A stretch of 64,000 bases of DNA from Adineta ricciae. Its lineage: Eukaryota > Rotifera > Eurotatoria > Adinetida > Adinetidae. A program made the position numbers and the translations under genes. This document shows positions 1 through 11,589 of this stretch, one piece after another. The stretch's first letter is position 1. Every line of letters begins with the position of its first letter. The notes under the pieces are model-generated. The model made no database searches. It was not told the origin of the DNA and worked only from the letters and a program-made list of their open reading frames with translations. The stretch is taken from positions 248,001 to 312,000 of the forward strand of contig CAJNOJ010000038.1 in assembly GCA_905250025.1 (NCBI GenBank), written 5' to 3'.

Positions 1-1632
1 TTCTTCAAAAAATGTCGTTGAGAATGAGAAAATTATTTTTTTATTATTTACATCACATTCATTCTCTCGTCCAATGAATGACATCGGAATGGAGGGATAG
101 GAAAAAACAACACACGGATTCACAAAGTTTTATAGCGAAGTTTGATTCATCGAGAGTAGAAATTCGAAATTTTCTTCGTTTATCGTGCCTTATTCGAAGA
201 TATTTGTTTCATTTTGGTTTCGTCTATTCTCTTTTGTTTTTCTTTTCCAAGGTCAATTGGTATTCGACAAACACGTATTTGATCACGACAAGTCTGCGTG
301 ATATAGTATATTATAGTGCAACGTCTTTCACGTATCTGACAATTCATCTTACTGAATTTTACGAGCGAACCAATCGTGAGAGATTTCAAGTCAGCTTCTG
401 TAAAAACTTGTAATTTGATTTGTTTTATCAATGGTATCAGTATACAAAGTGAAAACGTACACAATACGAATGATGACTGTGTTTCTCGGATTGAAATGCG
501 CTGATGCAGAAGCTTTTCTTAGATATTAAATTTTTGAGAGAAAATTTCTATCTGACTTACTTCTCTCACGAAATGCTCTTAATTTGACTTGTTATTTCAT
601 TCAGGGAGAGAAACAACAGGGAACTCTTGAATGACAATTGAAGAAATAAATATTTCACAAGAATCTAATTACTTGGAGACTTAAAGTAAAAGGTTTTTAC
701 ATAAAATCCAAGATAAGACTGAAGAATATGTATTCGTTAAAAGAATTTCAGTTCGTATTGATAACTGTGATGACTTATTATCTATTTTTTCAAATGAACA
801 AATCTCTAATCTCAACATCCATCTGAACTATACCCGATTAGTTACGATCGATTGTCTCCATCTAATGTCTGCACATTGAATAATATGATATATAATACAA
901 AGTGCGAATAATTACCTTTTATATTGTCATCGATTCATTATTTAACAACAATATGATATAATATAAAAGTGATTGAGCGTCTCTTCGTCTCAACATCAAA
1001 GTTTATACAAAATGATATTGTAATTTTCACACTGAAACAGATGATTATTTGAACAAAGAAACTTTCTAATAGGTTTTGTGTAATGATCACTTGATACAAC
1101 CCTCGATAATACCATTGGTTCATGTGATAAAGTTATTAGCTAGTATGTAATTTATCGAATTACAATGTAAACGTTTTACATGGAGAAAAGTATCTATTCT
1201 TCATTTATTTTCATGTGCGAAGAGAAAAAAAATGCAAAATATCATTAATTATCTATCAATCATCAAATCAGTTTCATCTTGGTATACGCGTAGCAATTCA
1301 ACTTTTCTTTCGCAAGTTAAATATAACCTTTACATCGTCTGTGTTGTTATTCAATCATTTTTCTTTCTTCGTTTGCTTCGATAGGACTAAAATGAAATAT
1401 TAGTTTGTTTAGTTTTTTTTTCTTCTTCTTTCTTGCTAAATTTGATGAGCACGTTTTTTTTGTTCGGTAAATTTCGTGTTTCTTTTTATCTATTCTCTCA
1501 GCAATTACGTGCGTATCCGTGGGAAAGAAAATAAGGCAATATTCGATTAGAAACAGAGTGCTATGAACGAAGCGTAGGACAATCATTATTGATCGGGGTA
1601 CTTCTCTGTTTAGATATTCATTTACTAGTTGA
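1..1632. other. Non-coding upstream of synaptophysin copy 1
   Basis: No gene is visible. The stretch aligns with 8284-9903, but the small reading frames on both strands are not kept cleanly between copies, as expected for 5' flank and promoter rather than coding sequence. Confidence 0.6.
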
Positions 1633-2629
1633 ATGCAGGCGATTCAATCGAAACTGTCGGTACATGCAGTGACCTCGTATTTGGGAGTATTCAAGGGTAA
1701 GTTGTAAATAATCTCCCGAAAAATGTGCGAATGTCGAAGAAAAAAATCGATGTGTAACCATTTAGAACATTTTTATCTTTAAATCGAACATAAAGGTCGG
1801 GAGATACATGAATTATGCTGAAAGACTAAGTATGATAGCTGATGTTTATTTCGATTTTTAATGTTTAGAACCTCGTGGTCTAATTCGTCTATTTCAAATC
1901 ATCTTTGCTATATTAGCATTTGCTACTGCGTGTAATGGTCGTTCCTCAACGACACTCGACTACGGTGGCAAAGACGATGCGATTGTTTCATCATGGTCAT
2001 ATCCATATAGATTAAGTCGTAGTGCTATTGTATTTACAAATGGTACCATTTTAGGCACACTTTCGACTTCAAATGATCCGAAATCACCAGCGGAATTTTT
2101 CTTATTTACATCTGTGATGGCAATGTTGTTAGGATTGACGTTTACCTTTATTTATGTGTTTCTCAGTCCATTATATCGTAACAATGATCTTTTTCCCACA
2201 TTAGACTTTTTTATCACGTTTATATGGACGATCTTCTGGCTTGCAGGAAGTTCAGCATGGGCACAAGGTGTAACAAACATTCGTTCACTAACAGACTTTG
2301 ATAATATTCGTCAACGATCGGGTATTTGCCCTTCATCGACTGTATGTCCTGACGGATCGGGTAAATCTCATTTAAAACGTTGATCTCTTGCGAATTGCTA
2401 TCTTTTTCTTCTAGTTGCGAATTATGGAAATTTGATTGTTTCTGTTCTGTTCGGTTTCTTGAATTTTGTCCTCTGGCTTGGAAGTCTTTGGTTTGTCTTT
2501 AAAGAAACTCGATTCTTCAAATCTTATACCATGCAACAACCACAAGTTCAAGCTCCTGTTTATCCCGATATCGGTTCACCAACGATGCATCCACAATCTT
2601 ATACGCAATCGCCTGTTGTCATGACTTAA
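1633..2629 (+). CDS. Synaptophysin-family protein (copy 1)
   Basis: Four-TM MARVEL protein of synaptic-like vesicle membranes. Exons 1633-1696, 1869-2360 and 2415-2629 give 256 residues with closed phases. The start MQAVQSKLS lies in the first exon; the in-frame sequence just before exon 2 is intronic and holds a stop in this copy. After the first splice comes EPRGLIRLFQIIFAILAFATA, the synaptophysin/synaptogyrin signature at TM1. Later landmarks are FWLAGSSAWAQGVTNIR (TM3 region) and VLFGFLNFVLWLGSLWFVFKE (TM4), both close to vertebrate synaptophysin. The cytosolic tail is short, Pro/Gln/Tyr-rich and ends PVVMT, much shorter than the vertebrate repeat tail. RCAN lies 0.67 kb downstream on the same strand. 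Family is certain; which member (SYP, SYNPR, SYPL) is not. Confidence 0.93.
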
Positions 2630-3298
2630 ATGATGAACAAAATAAAATCAAGCCATCTTTCTGAATCTAATTGATACAAACTATCGTTTAGAGTGAATAA
2701 TCATTTACCTTTAACAAACATCTGTGATTTTACTTCAGCTAGATGATCTAACACGTGCAACACATAGATGTTATCTTTTCCATTCTCACACTCTCACACA
2801 TCCTTCTCTTACGATAAAAAATAAAATTTCGTTTACTTTCCTATGCAATGTTCTGCTATTAGTAGCAGTACTGTTTCAAATACGTATTTGTGCGTACGAA
2901 TAACACTTTTGACCTTTGTACTTGTGCTTTTGTTTAGCATTCTTAATGATATAAATATATGAAAAAGAAATCCTTTTACTCAGCATTATCCATTCTTACT
3001 CTATGTCTCGTTTAATATTGTTTTCGTTGTTGTTGTTAAGTATCAACACAAAAGAATTGACTTCCGTCATACTCAACGAGGGTAAAAAGTCTCTTCAGTA
3101 ACCCATCCATCCATCTACTTTGATTTCAGTTTATTAGTTGAACATCTATCGATTGCATAGTATCAGATTAGATGTCGCTCTAGCACAGATAATTATTGGT
3201 GCTTAGTATTCACTTGATTTTACCCATTGTAAACATCCATCTTCTCGGCTACACGAAGAAAGAAATCAACATCGCACATAAGACCAATAATCAACAGC
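2630..3298 (+). other. Synaptophysin 3' flank / RCAN 5' flank
   Basis: No gene. An AATAAA lies just after the stop, near 2640. A CATC microsatellite near 3105 has three units here and five in copy 2 (near 11390), and a GTT run also differs in length between copies. Confidence 0.5.
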
Positions 3299-3920
3299 AT
3301 GACGGATGATAACGTAGGTTGAACTCATGTGATTATTCACTAAATATGTTATTTTGGTTTGATTTAGCTCGATCAAATTACTCATGGTCTTAAATCAGTC
3401 CAATTAGACGATGAAGACGCATCGAAATATTTCATTAATTATATAAGCGATGAAACGGATGTGCTTAGCACTGATGATCATCATCAACAGCAGCATCAGA
3501 CTGAAAATAATCACGATACAAACGAATATTTTGATATATCATCATTACCGAGTAGTCTAATTATTACGCCAGTCCCATCGGAATTGTTCACTGAACAACA
3601 TGTCAAAGTAAGACATCGAGAGAACCCTTGTGTACGAAAGAAATCATTTTATGTTCAAAAAGGATGAATTCGAACAATTATTTCGTGTCTATGATCCCGA
3701 TATAACGGTTCTTTATCTAAAATTTTTTCAACGTGTTCGAATTACATTTACATCGCCTCACAATGCATTACAAGCCCGATTACATCTTCACGAATATCGA
3801 TTTCATGGAACTATCATAAAAACATATTTTGCTTGCGTATGTTAATATATTTCTCGGTAAAAGGAAATCGTGATTTTGTTCTCTCGTAGCCGATTGTTTT
3901 TCGCGGAGGCAGCTCGGAGA
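3299..3920 (+). CDS. RCAN/calcipressin, partial, cut by assembly gap
   Basis: 5' part of a regulator of calcineurin. Exons 3299-3313 (MTDDN), 3368-3607, 3663-3836 and 3890 onward, with 54- to 55-nt introns. The third exon carries the RRM-like half (EQLFRVYDPDITVLYLKFFQ, then RVRITF and ARLHLHEYRFHG) seen in RCAN1-3. The fourth exon is interrupted by the N at 3921, and what follows (tRNA region) is unrelated. The calcineurin-binding part is therefore missing here, whereas copy 2 at 11590 is complete. I read this as an assembly break, not a biological truncation. Confidence 0.88.
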
Positions 3921-3921
3921 N
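3921..3921. other. Single N, contig join
   Basis: One ambiguous base sits exactly where homology to 12211 stops and unrelated sequence begins, inside an RCAN exon. This marks a scaffold join. Confidence 0.9.
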
Positions 3922-4142
3922 ATTAACTTTTGAAAATGAAAACTGACATACATAAAATATGAAAATTAATCTTTCGAACAAGGTGATTCAATTGAACACC
4001 AAACTTTGATATTCTTTTGTTCTACTTGATTCCATTGTGCAGTATCAGGTCAAATTTTATAATAGAGAAAAAAAGACGTTGTCGTTTCAACGCGTCAATG
4101 TGTAATCACAAGAAAAGGAAAGGCAAAAATATATATGGTGAA

Positions 4143-4215
4143 TGGAGATGCCGGGCATCGATCCCGGTGCCTCTCGCATGCAAAGCGAGCGCTCTACCGA
4201 GTGAGCTACATCCCC
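4143..4215 (-). tRNA. tRNA-Ala (anticodon TGC)
   Basis: On the minus strand a 73-nt cloverleaf reads GGGGATG acceptor arm, TAGCTC...GAGC D arm, anticodon stem GCTCGCTTTGCATGCGAGAG with TGC in the loop, T arm around CCGGGATCGATGCCCGG, and CATCTCC closing the acceptor with the usual G-T pairing. No intron and no encoded CCA. A-box and B-box promoters are internal. It is the only tRNA seen in the window. Confidence 0.93.
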
Positions 4216-5187
4216 GCGCTTCTTACTCATGCAATACTTCTATACAATATAGATAAAGAACAAGAAAACGAATAGGATTAAATGATTATTATACTCAGCA
4301 GGACTGATAATCTATCGATGAGCAGACATATACAGAAAGATAAACTTGACAAAAGAGAGATAATCAGAAAAAAATCAAGTTTTGTCTACGTAAGAAATGA
4401 TTTATTTCTCTAGTTTTGATCTTTCGTTGTAATATAGTGTTTTGCTTAGTAATAACTTACGATTTCATCTGCGATTGTTCACTGCTAAGTCGATCAGTCT
4501 TCTTTTTTCTGTACGATCACTTTCTGTCGCTTATATTCGCTCGTCCAATGATTCCATGTCTACGATAAAAACAAAATTATACCGATTCTAATTGAAATAA
4601 CAAATATATCTATACTCTTTTCATTCCTATGAACTTGTCGGACGAATATTTTCTTGAGCATCTGTGCTTATATACATAATGACTTTATCGTTGACATCTA
4701 CTCAGCAAATATGATATATTTGATGTGAGCTGTATCCGCGTAGATTCATTTTCTCACCATGATTGCTTTGGCAGCAACACAAGTGTTTGGATTATAAATG
4801 ATGGCTATTAGACAGAATTCTTATGTAAAAGAATTGAATGATTTGTTCAGTAGCCAGATCAATTATTCAATCACCGTCTTGGTAGACGTGCCAGGAACAT
4901 AAAAATAGAAATCAATGATTCATGATTAACAAATGAGTCATTTGACACTCGGCTGTTTTTATTTCATTGAACAGATATTGAGCGTGCTTCATATGGTTTT
5001 GTAAACACAACAAATCGAATCAATTTCATATGTTTTCGTAGAGAAAATCGAATTTTATTCATTATAGATTTAGAAGTTCTAGTTATAACAATACACTTAT
5101 TAATTACTGCGCAAAATATTCACGTAAAGTTTCGATAGTGACTGGGTTTTATTTCGATAAAGTGAGAAGAACAATGTTTGTTAAATT
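4216..5187. other. Intergenic, nothing recognised
   Basis: AT-rich DNA between tRNA-Ala and the 3' end of the ML-domain gene. No coding, RNA or repeat signal seen. Confidence 0.5.
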
Positions 5188-5825
5188 TTAACCGGATGGT
5201 TTAGCTGGTTTAACGGTGAATTTAACAATAATATTCGCATAGGATCCTTGTGAATCATAAGTATCTAATTGAAAAGAGAAGTCTCCTGAAGCCATAAAAC
5301 TGGCGATACTAGCTTGGGCATCTGGTAAGACCATTTTTTCTTTGATGATATTCAACGCTCCAGCAGGAATGTTGAATGGACAATTACAGTCGACACCATA
5401 GTTAGCAGCCGTCGGTGGACAAGTTTCTGGTCTAAATGAAGGTAACATTGTTTGAAGTACGACACATAAATCAGCGTAATCGCATGAGCCGACTTCTACA
5501 CCATCAACTTTGTAGCATTTGACTGGAAGATTGATGCCGCTGACTGTACGGACAATTTTAAGGACAGTTCGAATTTTCTCTACAAATTGATTAGATTACA
5601 TATCAGCTTTCGAATCAATCGTCATCAGCACTTACGAATTGGTCGCTTAAGATTAGCACGAAGAGTGAGAAGTGCTTCTCCAGGATTGAGAATTGGCATG
5701 GGTGTAACGTCAGCTTCGAGAATTTCAGCACCACTTGAAGATAAAACTTGATATTCAAGTTTATTATATTCACCTTGAACATTAGCAATCACAGCTAATG
5801 AGAGAAGAACGAAAATTGTTTGCAT
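5188..5825 (-). CDS. Secreted ML-domain protein, GM2-activator-like
   Basis: Two exons (5636-5825, 5188-5579; 56-nt intron, phase 1) give 193 residues. Residues 1-18 form a signal peptide (MQTIFVLLSLAVIANVQG). The second exon has the cysteine pattern of the GM2 activator side of the MD-2-related lipid-recognition fold: GSCDYADLC, then CPPTAANYGVDCNCPFNIPAG, followed by the beta-strand tail MASGDFSFQLDTYDSQG. Human GM2A has CPEPLRTYGLPCHCPF at the same place. Members bind and present glycolipids or sterols in lysosomes or extracellular space. The ligand cannot be told from sequence. A nuclear receptor gene lies upstream on the same strand, about 0.86 kb away. Confidence 0.85.
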
Positions 5826-6680
5826 CTTAATAAATTCAAATGCGATGAAAAATCTTCGGTCCAGTTCGTTACTTATATAGATAATGATCAGAAACGAAGG
5901 AATGCGCCCACATGTTTATATGGTGCGACGACTATCGCGCATTTAATTTGCCAAAGCCAGTATCGATGATCAGGCCATATTCTATCGAACCAATACATGT
6001 CCTTCTACTTATCTATTGTCTGGCGAAATTTGCATGGAAAGTCCAAACGACAAACGGATGAAATATTATATCTCTGAGAATCAAACATATTGTGTCGAGG
6101 TCATCATTTTTAAAAGCCAATATTCAGTAAGATGTATTTAATTAATACTTTCAGAGGTCCATGAGTGCACGTAAGGGATCGATGCTTTTCGAAATACTCT
6201 TTTTATCTAATAATCATATAGATGAGATGGTACTTCTTGATTATAAGATAAATTATAATTAGAATGTTTCATTATTGTTGAGAATTTTGTTGAATATAGT
6301 TCTGAGTAGACTTTGTCTTCAACAATTAGAGGAAACGTTGCGACGATAGACTATGAAGACAGACAGTCCACTATAGTTTGAGAATTTTCTTTTTCACTTT
6401 AAAATATTCAAGAGATTTGCTTGAAGGTGATTCTCATAAACAACGCCCTTTTGCCTCATCCATACGACGGGATACCGAACATCCTTTGGCTAAAATCTAT
6501 GCTCTGCGGTAGTGAAAGACGAATGCCGAATACTATTCTGAGAAAAAGCACTTAGTTCTAATTAAATATATCATTAAATACGGATGCACTCATGCAACTT
6601 CAAAAAAAACGCCAAATCCGCGGCTTATTCTTAGAATACAACTATATGAGATTAACCAGTTAACATCTATCACATTTAAT
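5826..6680. other. Intergenic, nothing recognised
   Basis: Gap between two minus-strand genes: 5' flank of the ML-domain gene and 3' flank of the nuclear receptor. No further coding signal seen. Confidence 0.5.
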
Positions 6681-8153
6681 TCAAGTCAATTGTAAAATCG
6701 TTTTCAACAATCCGTCAAGAAATTGTACATCTTCATTTAATCTTATAATCGTATTGATTTGTTCAATCGTGTCTTGCAAGTGTAAGTATTTTAGAATCAT
6801 ATTCATATATAAAGTTCTCGCCTGGTTTTCGCCGAACTTTTCCAGCATATATAACCACAATAATTCGACGTAATTCGTTTGAGTACGTTTGATATAGTCC
6901 AACTGTTTGTATTCGCTTGTGTCGATGTTTGTCGTTTGTATATTTGTAGTAAAAAATAGAATCACCGTGAATAATTTAATCACTAACGGATCAGAGACGA
7001 CAAATGAAACAAAACTATTGGATAAAAATTGATAAATCGTGTGCAAATTGATTTGATTTATACAGCCAATTGTTTGTACATATGTATAACGAAATTTCGA
7101 ATGACTTGGCGTTTTTAGTAGAGCGTAGTTAATCGGTAGAAGAGCATGAGCATTTTGTTTGATTAACAGAACCTGATCGTCGATGTTGATCTGTTGGAAT
7201 TCAGGTAGATGCTTAAAATAATTGATAAAATTGACAATCACCGGTCGTTTTCGATTATAAAAGTCGTGTAATCGTAGGCAAAGAAGTTCTTTCGATGGAT
7301 TGTAACCAGATATCGTCGGTTCACTGACATATTGATCGTAACAGTGAACTAAATTATTTAGGTGGGTGCGATGTGTTGAATTTAAGAGACTAATTGACTG
7401 AAAATCACTCGGACGTCTATCGATTGCTACCTAAACAAGAGTTTTTCACAATCGAAACCGAAATTTCATTGAGCAAACTCTTCACTTTATTATGTTTCGA
7501 CCTTCGAGTCATGTCTAATCGAATTCGTTTGATAGCTTTTTCTTCTTCACTTCGTATCCATTCCTTTCTCATACCTAAACAACATTTTTCTAGTACAAGT
7601 TCTCAAGATCAATGTCGTTTGCATACCAACAGCAAAACACTTTCGGATGCGACATCCAGCACAATGTCGACGATTCTCAGCATTGATTTGGCAATCCCCA
7701 TTGAACCGACAACAAAATTCTTTCTGAAAAAAAAAACCAAATTGTGGAAAGTTATTCCAATCAAATTACTCAGTCATATTTACAAGATTTCGCAAAGCAT
7801 TTCGTCGGAAAAAGGCTAAAAAAAGCTCGATAAGTAAACACAGGATCGAAGGAATGTTTATTTCACCTTTGCAGCTTTCACATGTAATTTGATCGAAATT
7901 ATACCCGAAAGCGCGCGCTCCACAAACAACGCATTGCAAATCTCTTTTCTCCAATTGTTTCCTTTCTCTTCGATCATCTCCAAATCTTGATATATCATAC
8001 TACAAAAAAAATATCAGTCGATCGTCAACAAATTCTAATCAATTCTCAAACCTGTTCCAACATTGTCGATACATTAATATTCGGATCGAACAAATAATCG
8101 TCGACATAGAATAGTCCTTCTTGTTTCATCGTGTGGATATAGTTTTCATTCAT
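6681..8153 (-). CDS. Nuclear hormone receptor
   Basis: Six exons (8052-8153, 7867-7999, 7784-7815, 7627-7723, 7486-7574, 6681-7430), all phases closing, give 400 residues. The N-terminal stretch is about 60 residues. The DNA-binding domain follows: first zinc module [22 protein letters not shown]-box region CESCKAFFRR, second module starting [10 protein letters not shown] and ending [16 protein letters not shown] basic hinge ([17 protein letters not shown]) precedes a helical ligand-binding domain whose conserved core is [16 protein letters not shown]. The tail ends LLKTILQLT. The P-box is of the divergent type found in the expanded NHR sets of nematodes and rotifers, so I assign no subfamily. 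The ATG directly follows TTTTAG, suggesting trans-splicing or a 5'UTR intron. Confidence 0.92.
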
Positions 8154-9903
8154 CTAAAATAAAGAAAATGTCTGTCACTAGTGTCGTTCTCAGTTTTATA
8201 CCACGCGCATTCAAAGTATATAGCATCAGTGGGATGATTACTAGAGAGAAAAGGAAAGACGGAATCTGACATACGTTGTTTTTTTCTGCTTCAAAAATGT
8301 CGTTGAGAATGAGAAAATTATTTTTTTATTATTTACATCGCATTCAGTCTCTCGTCCAATGAATGACATCGGAATGGAGGGGTAGGAAAAAGCAATACAC
8401 GGATTCACAAAGTTGTATAGCGAAGTTTGATTCATCGAGAGTAGAAATTCGAAAATTTCTTCGTTTATCGTGCCTTGTTCGAAGATATTTGTTTCATTTT
8501 GGTTTCGCTGATTCTCTTTTGTTTTTCTTTTCCAAGGTCGATTGGTATTCGACAAATACGTATTTGATCACGAGAAGTATGCGTGATAATATGTTATAGT
8601 ACAACGTCTTTCACGTATCTGACAATTCATCTTACGAACGGACCAACCGTGAGAGTTGTCAAGTCCACTTCTGTAAAAACTTGTAATTTGATTTGTTTAT
8701 CAATGGTATCAGCATACAAAATGAAAACATACACAATACGAATGATTATTGTGGCTTTCGGATTGAAATACGCTGACGCAGAAGCTTTTCCTAGGTATTA
8801 CACCCTTGAGAGAAAGTTTCTATCTGACTTACTTCTCTCATGAAATGCCCCTAATTTTACTTGTTATTTCATTCAGGGAGAAAAACAGCAGGGAAGTCTT
8901 GAATGACAAATTAGGAAATAAATACTTCAGAAGAATCTAACTAGTTGAAGACTTAAAGTAAAAGATTTTTACATAAAATACAAGATAAAACTGAAGAATA
9001 TGCACTTGGTAAAAGAATTTCATTTCGTATTAATAACTCTGGTCACTTTTATCCATTTTGCCAAATGAACAAATCTCTAATCTCAACATCCATCTTAACT
9101 ATACCCGATTAGTTACTATCGATTGTCTCTATCTAATGTCTACACGTTGAATAATATGATATATAGTACAATATGCGAATAATTACCTTTTATACTGTCA
9201 TCGATTCATTATTTAACAACAATATGATATAATAGAAAATTGATTGAGCGTCTCTTCGTCTCAACATCAAAGTTTATACATAATGATATTGCAATTTTCA
9301 CACTGAAACAGATGATTATTTGAACGCAGAGACTTTCTAATAGGTTTTGTGTAATAATCACTTGATTAAACACTAGATAATAACATTGTTTCATATGATA
9401 AAGTTATTACCTACTATGTAATTTACCGAATTATAACGTATATGTTTTACATGGAGAAAAGTATCTATTCTTCATTTATTTTCACGTGCGAAGAGAAGAA
9501 AAAATGCAAAATATCATTAATTATCTATCGATCATCAAATCAGTTTCATCTCGATGTACACGTAGCAATTCAACTTTCCTTTCGCAAGTTAAATATAACC
9601 TTTACATCGTCTGTGTTGTTATTCAATCATTTTTCTTTCTTCTTTTGCTTCGATAGGGCTAAAATGAAATATTAGTTTATTTAGTTTTTTTTTTCTTCTT
9701 TCTTGCTAGATTTGATGAGCACGTTTTTTTTTTGTTCGGTAAATTTCGTGTTTTTTTGATCTATTCTCTAAGCAATTACGTGCGTATCCATGAGAAAGAA
9801 AAAAAGACAATATTCGATTAGAGACAGAGTGTTATGAACGAAGCGTAGAGCAATCATTATTAATCGAAGTACTTCTCTCTTTAGATATTCATTTACTAGT
9901 TAA
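8154..9903. other. Non-coding between receptor and synaptophysin copy 2
   Basis: Divergent intergenic DNA. From 8284 on it aligns with the window start (copy 1), so 8154-8283 is the only part without a second copy here. Small open frames such as 9209-9394 have partners in copy 1 but differ by many non-silent changes, so I do not call them genes. Confidence 0.5.
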
Positions 9904-10900
9904 ATGCAGGCGGTTCAATCGAAACTTTCGGTGCACGCAGTGACTTCGTATTTGGGAGTATTCAAGGGTAAGTTGTAAATAAACTCTCGAAAAATGTGCG
10001 AGTGTCGAAGAAAGAAATCGATGTGTAACCATTGAGAAGATTTTTATCTTTAAATCGAACATAAAGGTCGAGGGACACATGAATCACGCTGAAAGACTAA
10101 GTATGATAGCTGACGTTTATTTGGATTTTTTCTGTTTAGAACCTCGTGGTCTAATTCGTCTATTTCAAATCATCTTTGCTATATTAGCATTTGCTACTGC
10201 GTGCAATGGGCGTTCCTCAACGACACTCGACTATGGTGGCAAAGACGATGTGATTGCTTCATCGTGGTCATATCCATATAGATTAAGTCGTAGTGCGATT
10301 GTACTTAACAATGGTACTATTTTAGGCACACTTTCGACATCAAATGATCCGAAACCACCAGCAGAATTTTTCTTATTTACATCTGTGATGGCAATGTTGT
10401 TGGCATTGACGTTTACCTTTACTTATGTGTTTCTCAATTCATTATATCGTAACAATGATCTCTTTCCCACATTAGACTTTTTTATCACGTTTATATGGAC
10501 GATCTTCTGGCTTGCAGGAAGTTCAGCATGGGCACAAGGTGTGACAAACATTCGTTCACTAACAGACTTTGATAATATTCGTCAACGATCGGGTATTTGC
10601 CCTTCGTCGACAATATGTCCTGATGGATCGGGTAAATCTCATTTTAAACGTTGATCTCTTGCGAATTGCCATCTTTTTCTTCTAGTTGCGAACTATGCAA
10701 ATTTGATTGTTTCTGTTCTGTTCGGCTTCTTGAATTTTGTTCTCTGGCTTGGCAGTCTTTGGTTTGTCTTTAAAGAAACTCGATTCTTCAAATCTCATAC
10801 CATGCAACAACCACAAGTTCAAGCTCCTGTTTATCCCGATATCGGTTCACCATCGATGCAGCCACAATCTTATACGCAATCGCCAGTTGTCATGACTTAA
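9904..10900 (+). CDS. Synaptophysin-family protein (copy 2)
   Basis: Exons 9904-9967, 10140-10631 and 10686-10900 have the same lengths (64, 492, 215 nt) and phases as copy 1, giving 256 residues. The reading frame upstream of exon 2 happens to be open here (from 10079) but is intronic: it is stopped in copy 1 and splicing from MQAVQSKLS restores the family's VFK-EPRG junction. The C-terminal exon differs from copy 1 by three residues (H/Y, S/T, Q/H). Both copies look functional. Likely role: vesicle membrane organisation in neurons or secretory cells. Confidence 0.93.
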
Positions 10901-11589
10901 ATGATGAACAAAATAAAATCAAGCCATCTTTGTGAAACCTGATTGATACAAACTGTCGTTTAGAGTGAATAATCATTTACCTTTAACCAACATCTGTGAT
11001 TTTACTTCAGCTAGATAATCTAACATGTGCAACACGTAGATGTTATCTTTTTCATTCTCACTTTCTCACTCGCGTTTTTTTTTCTCTTACGATAAACAAT
11101 AAAATTTCGTTTACTTTCCTATGCATTGTTCTGCTACTAGCAGCAGTACTGTTTCAAATATGTATTTATGCGTATGAATAACACTTTTGATCTTTGTACT
11201 CGTGCTTTTGTTTAGCATTCTTAATGATATAAATATATGAAAAGAAATCCTTTTACTCAGCATTATCCGTTCTTACTCTATGTCTCGTTTAATATCATTT
11301 TTGTTGTTGCTGTTGTTGTTAAGTATCAACACAAAAGAATCGATTTCCTTCATACTCAACGAGGGTAAAAAGTCTTTTCAGTAACCCATCCATCCATCCA
11401 TCCATCTACTCTGATTTCAGTTTATTAGTTGAATATCTATCGATTGCATAGTATCAGATTAGATGTCGCTCTAGCACAGATAATTATTGGTGCTTAGCAT
11501 TCACTTGATTTTACCCATTGTAAACATCCATCTTCTCGGCTACGCGAAGAAAGAAATCAACATCGCACATAAGACCAATAATCTACAGC
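10901..11589 (+). other. Synaptophysin-RCAN intergenic, copy 2
   Basis: No gene. Matches 2630-3298 with small indels, including the longer CATC run near 11390 and an extra GTTGCT unit near 11305. Confidence 0.5.

Larger units (their letters stand above)
1..3920. repeat. Duplicated block, copy 1 (synaptophysin-RCAN)
   Basis: This stretch aligns with 8284-12211 over its whole length, coding and non-coding alike. The offset is 8271 at the synaptophysin ATG and 8291 at the RCAN ATG, so only small indels separate the copies. In the last synaptophysin exon I count 9 mismatches in 215 bases. Copy 1 stops exactly at the N at 3921, while copy 2 runs on through the rest of RCAN. It probably also extends left of the window. 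An allelic contig placed in tandem is the likeliest explanation (inference). Confidence 0.9.

Noticed and set aside
938-1123. Conserved minus-strand open frame, also at 9209-9394
   Set aside because: The two copies differ by many replacement changes and the frame has no protein-like pattern; conservation is explained by the duplicated block.
10079-10139. N-terminal extension MNHAERLSM... of synaptophysin copy 2
   Set aside because: It is intron sequence that happens to be open; copy 1 has a stop there, and splicing from the upstream exon restores the conserved junction VFK-EPRG.
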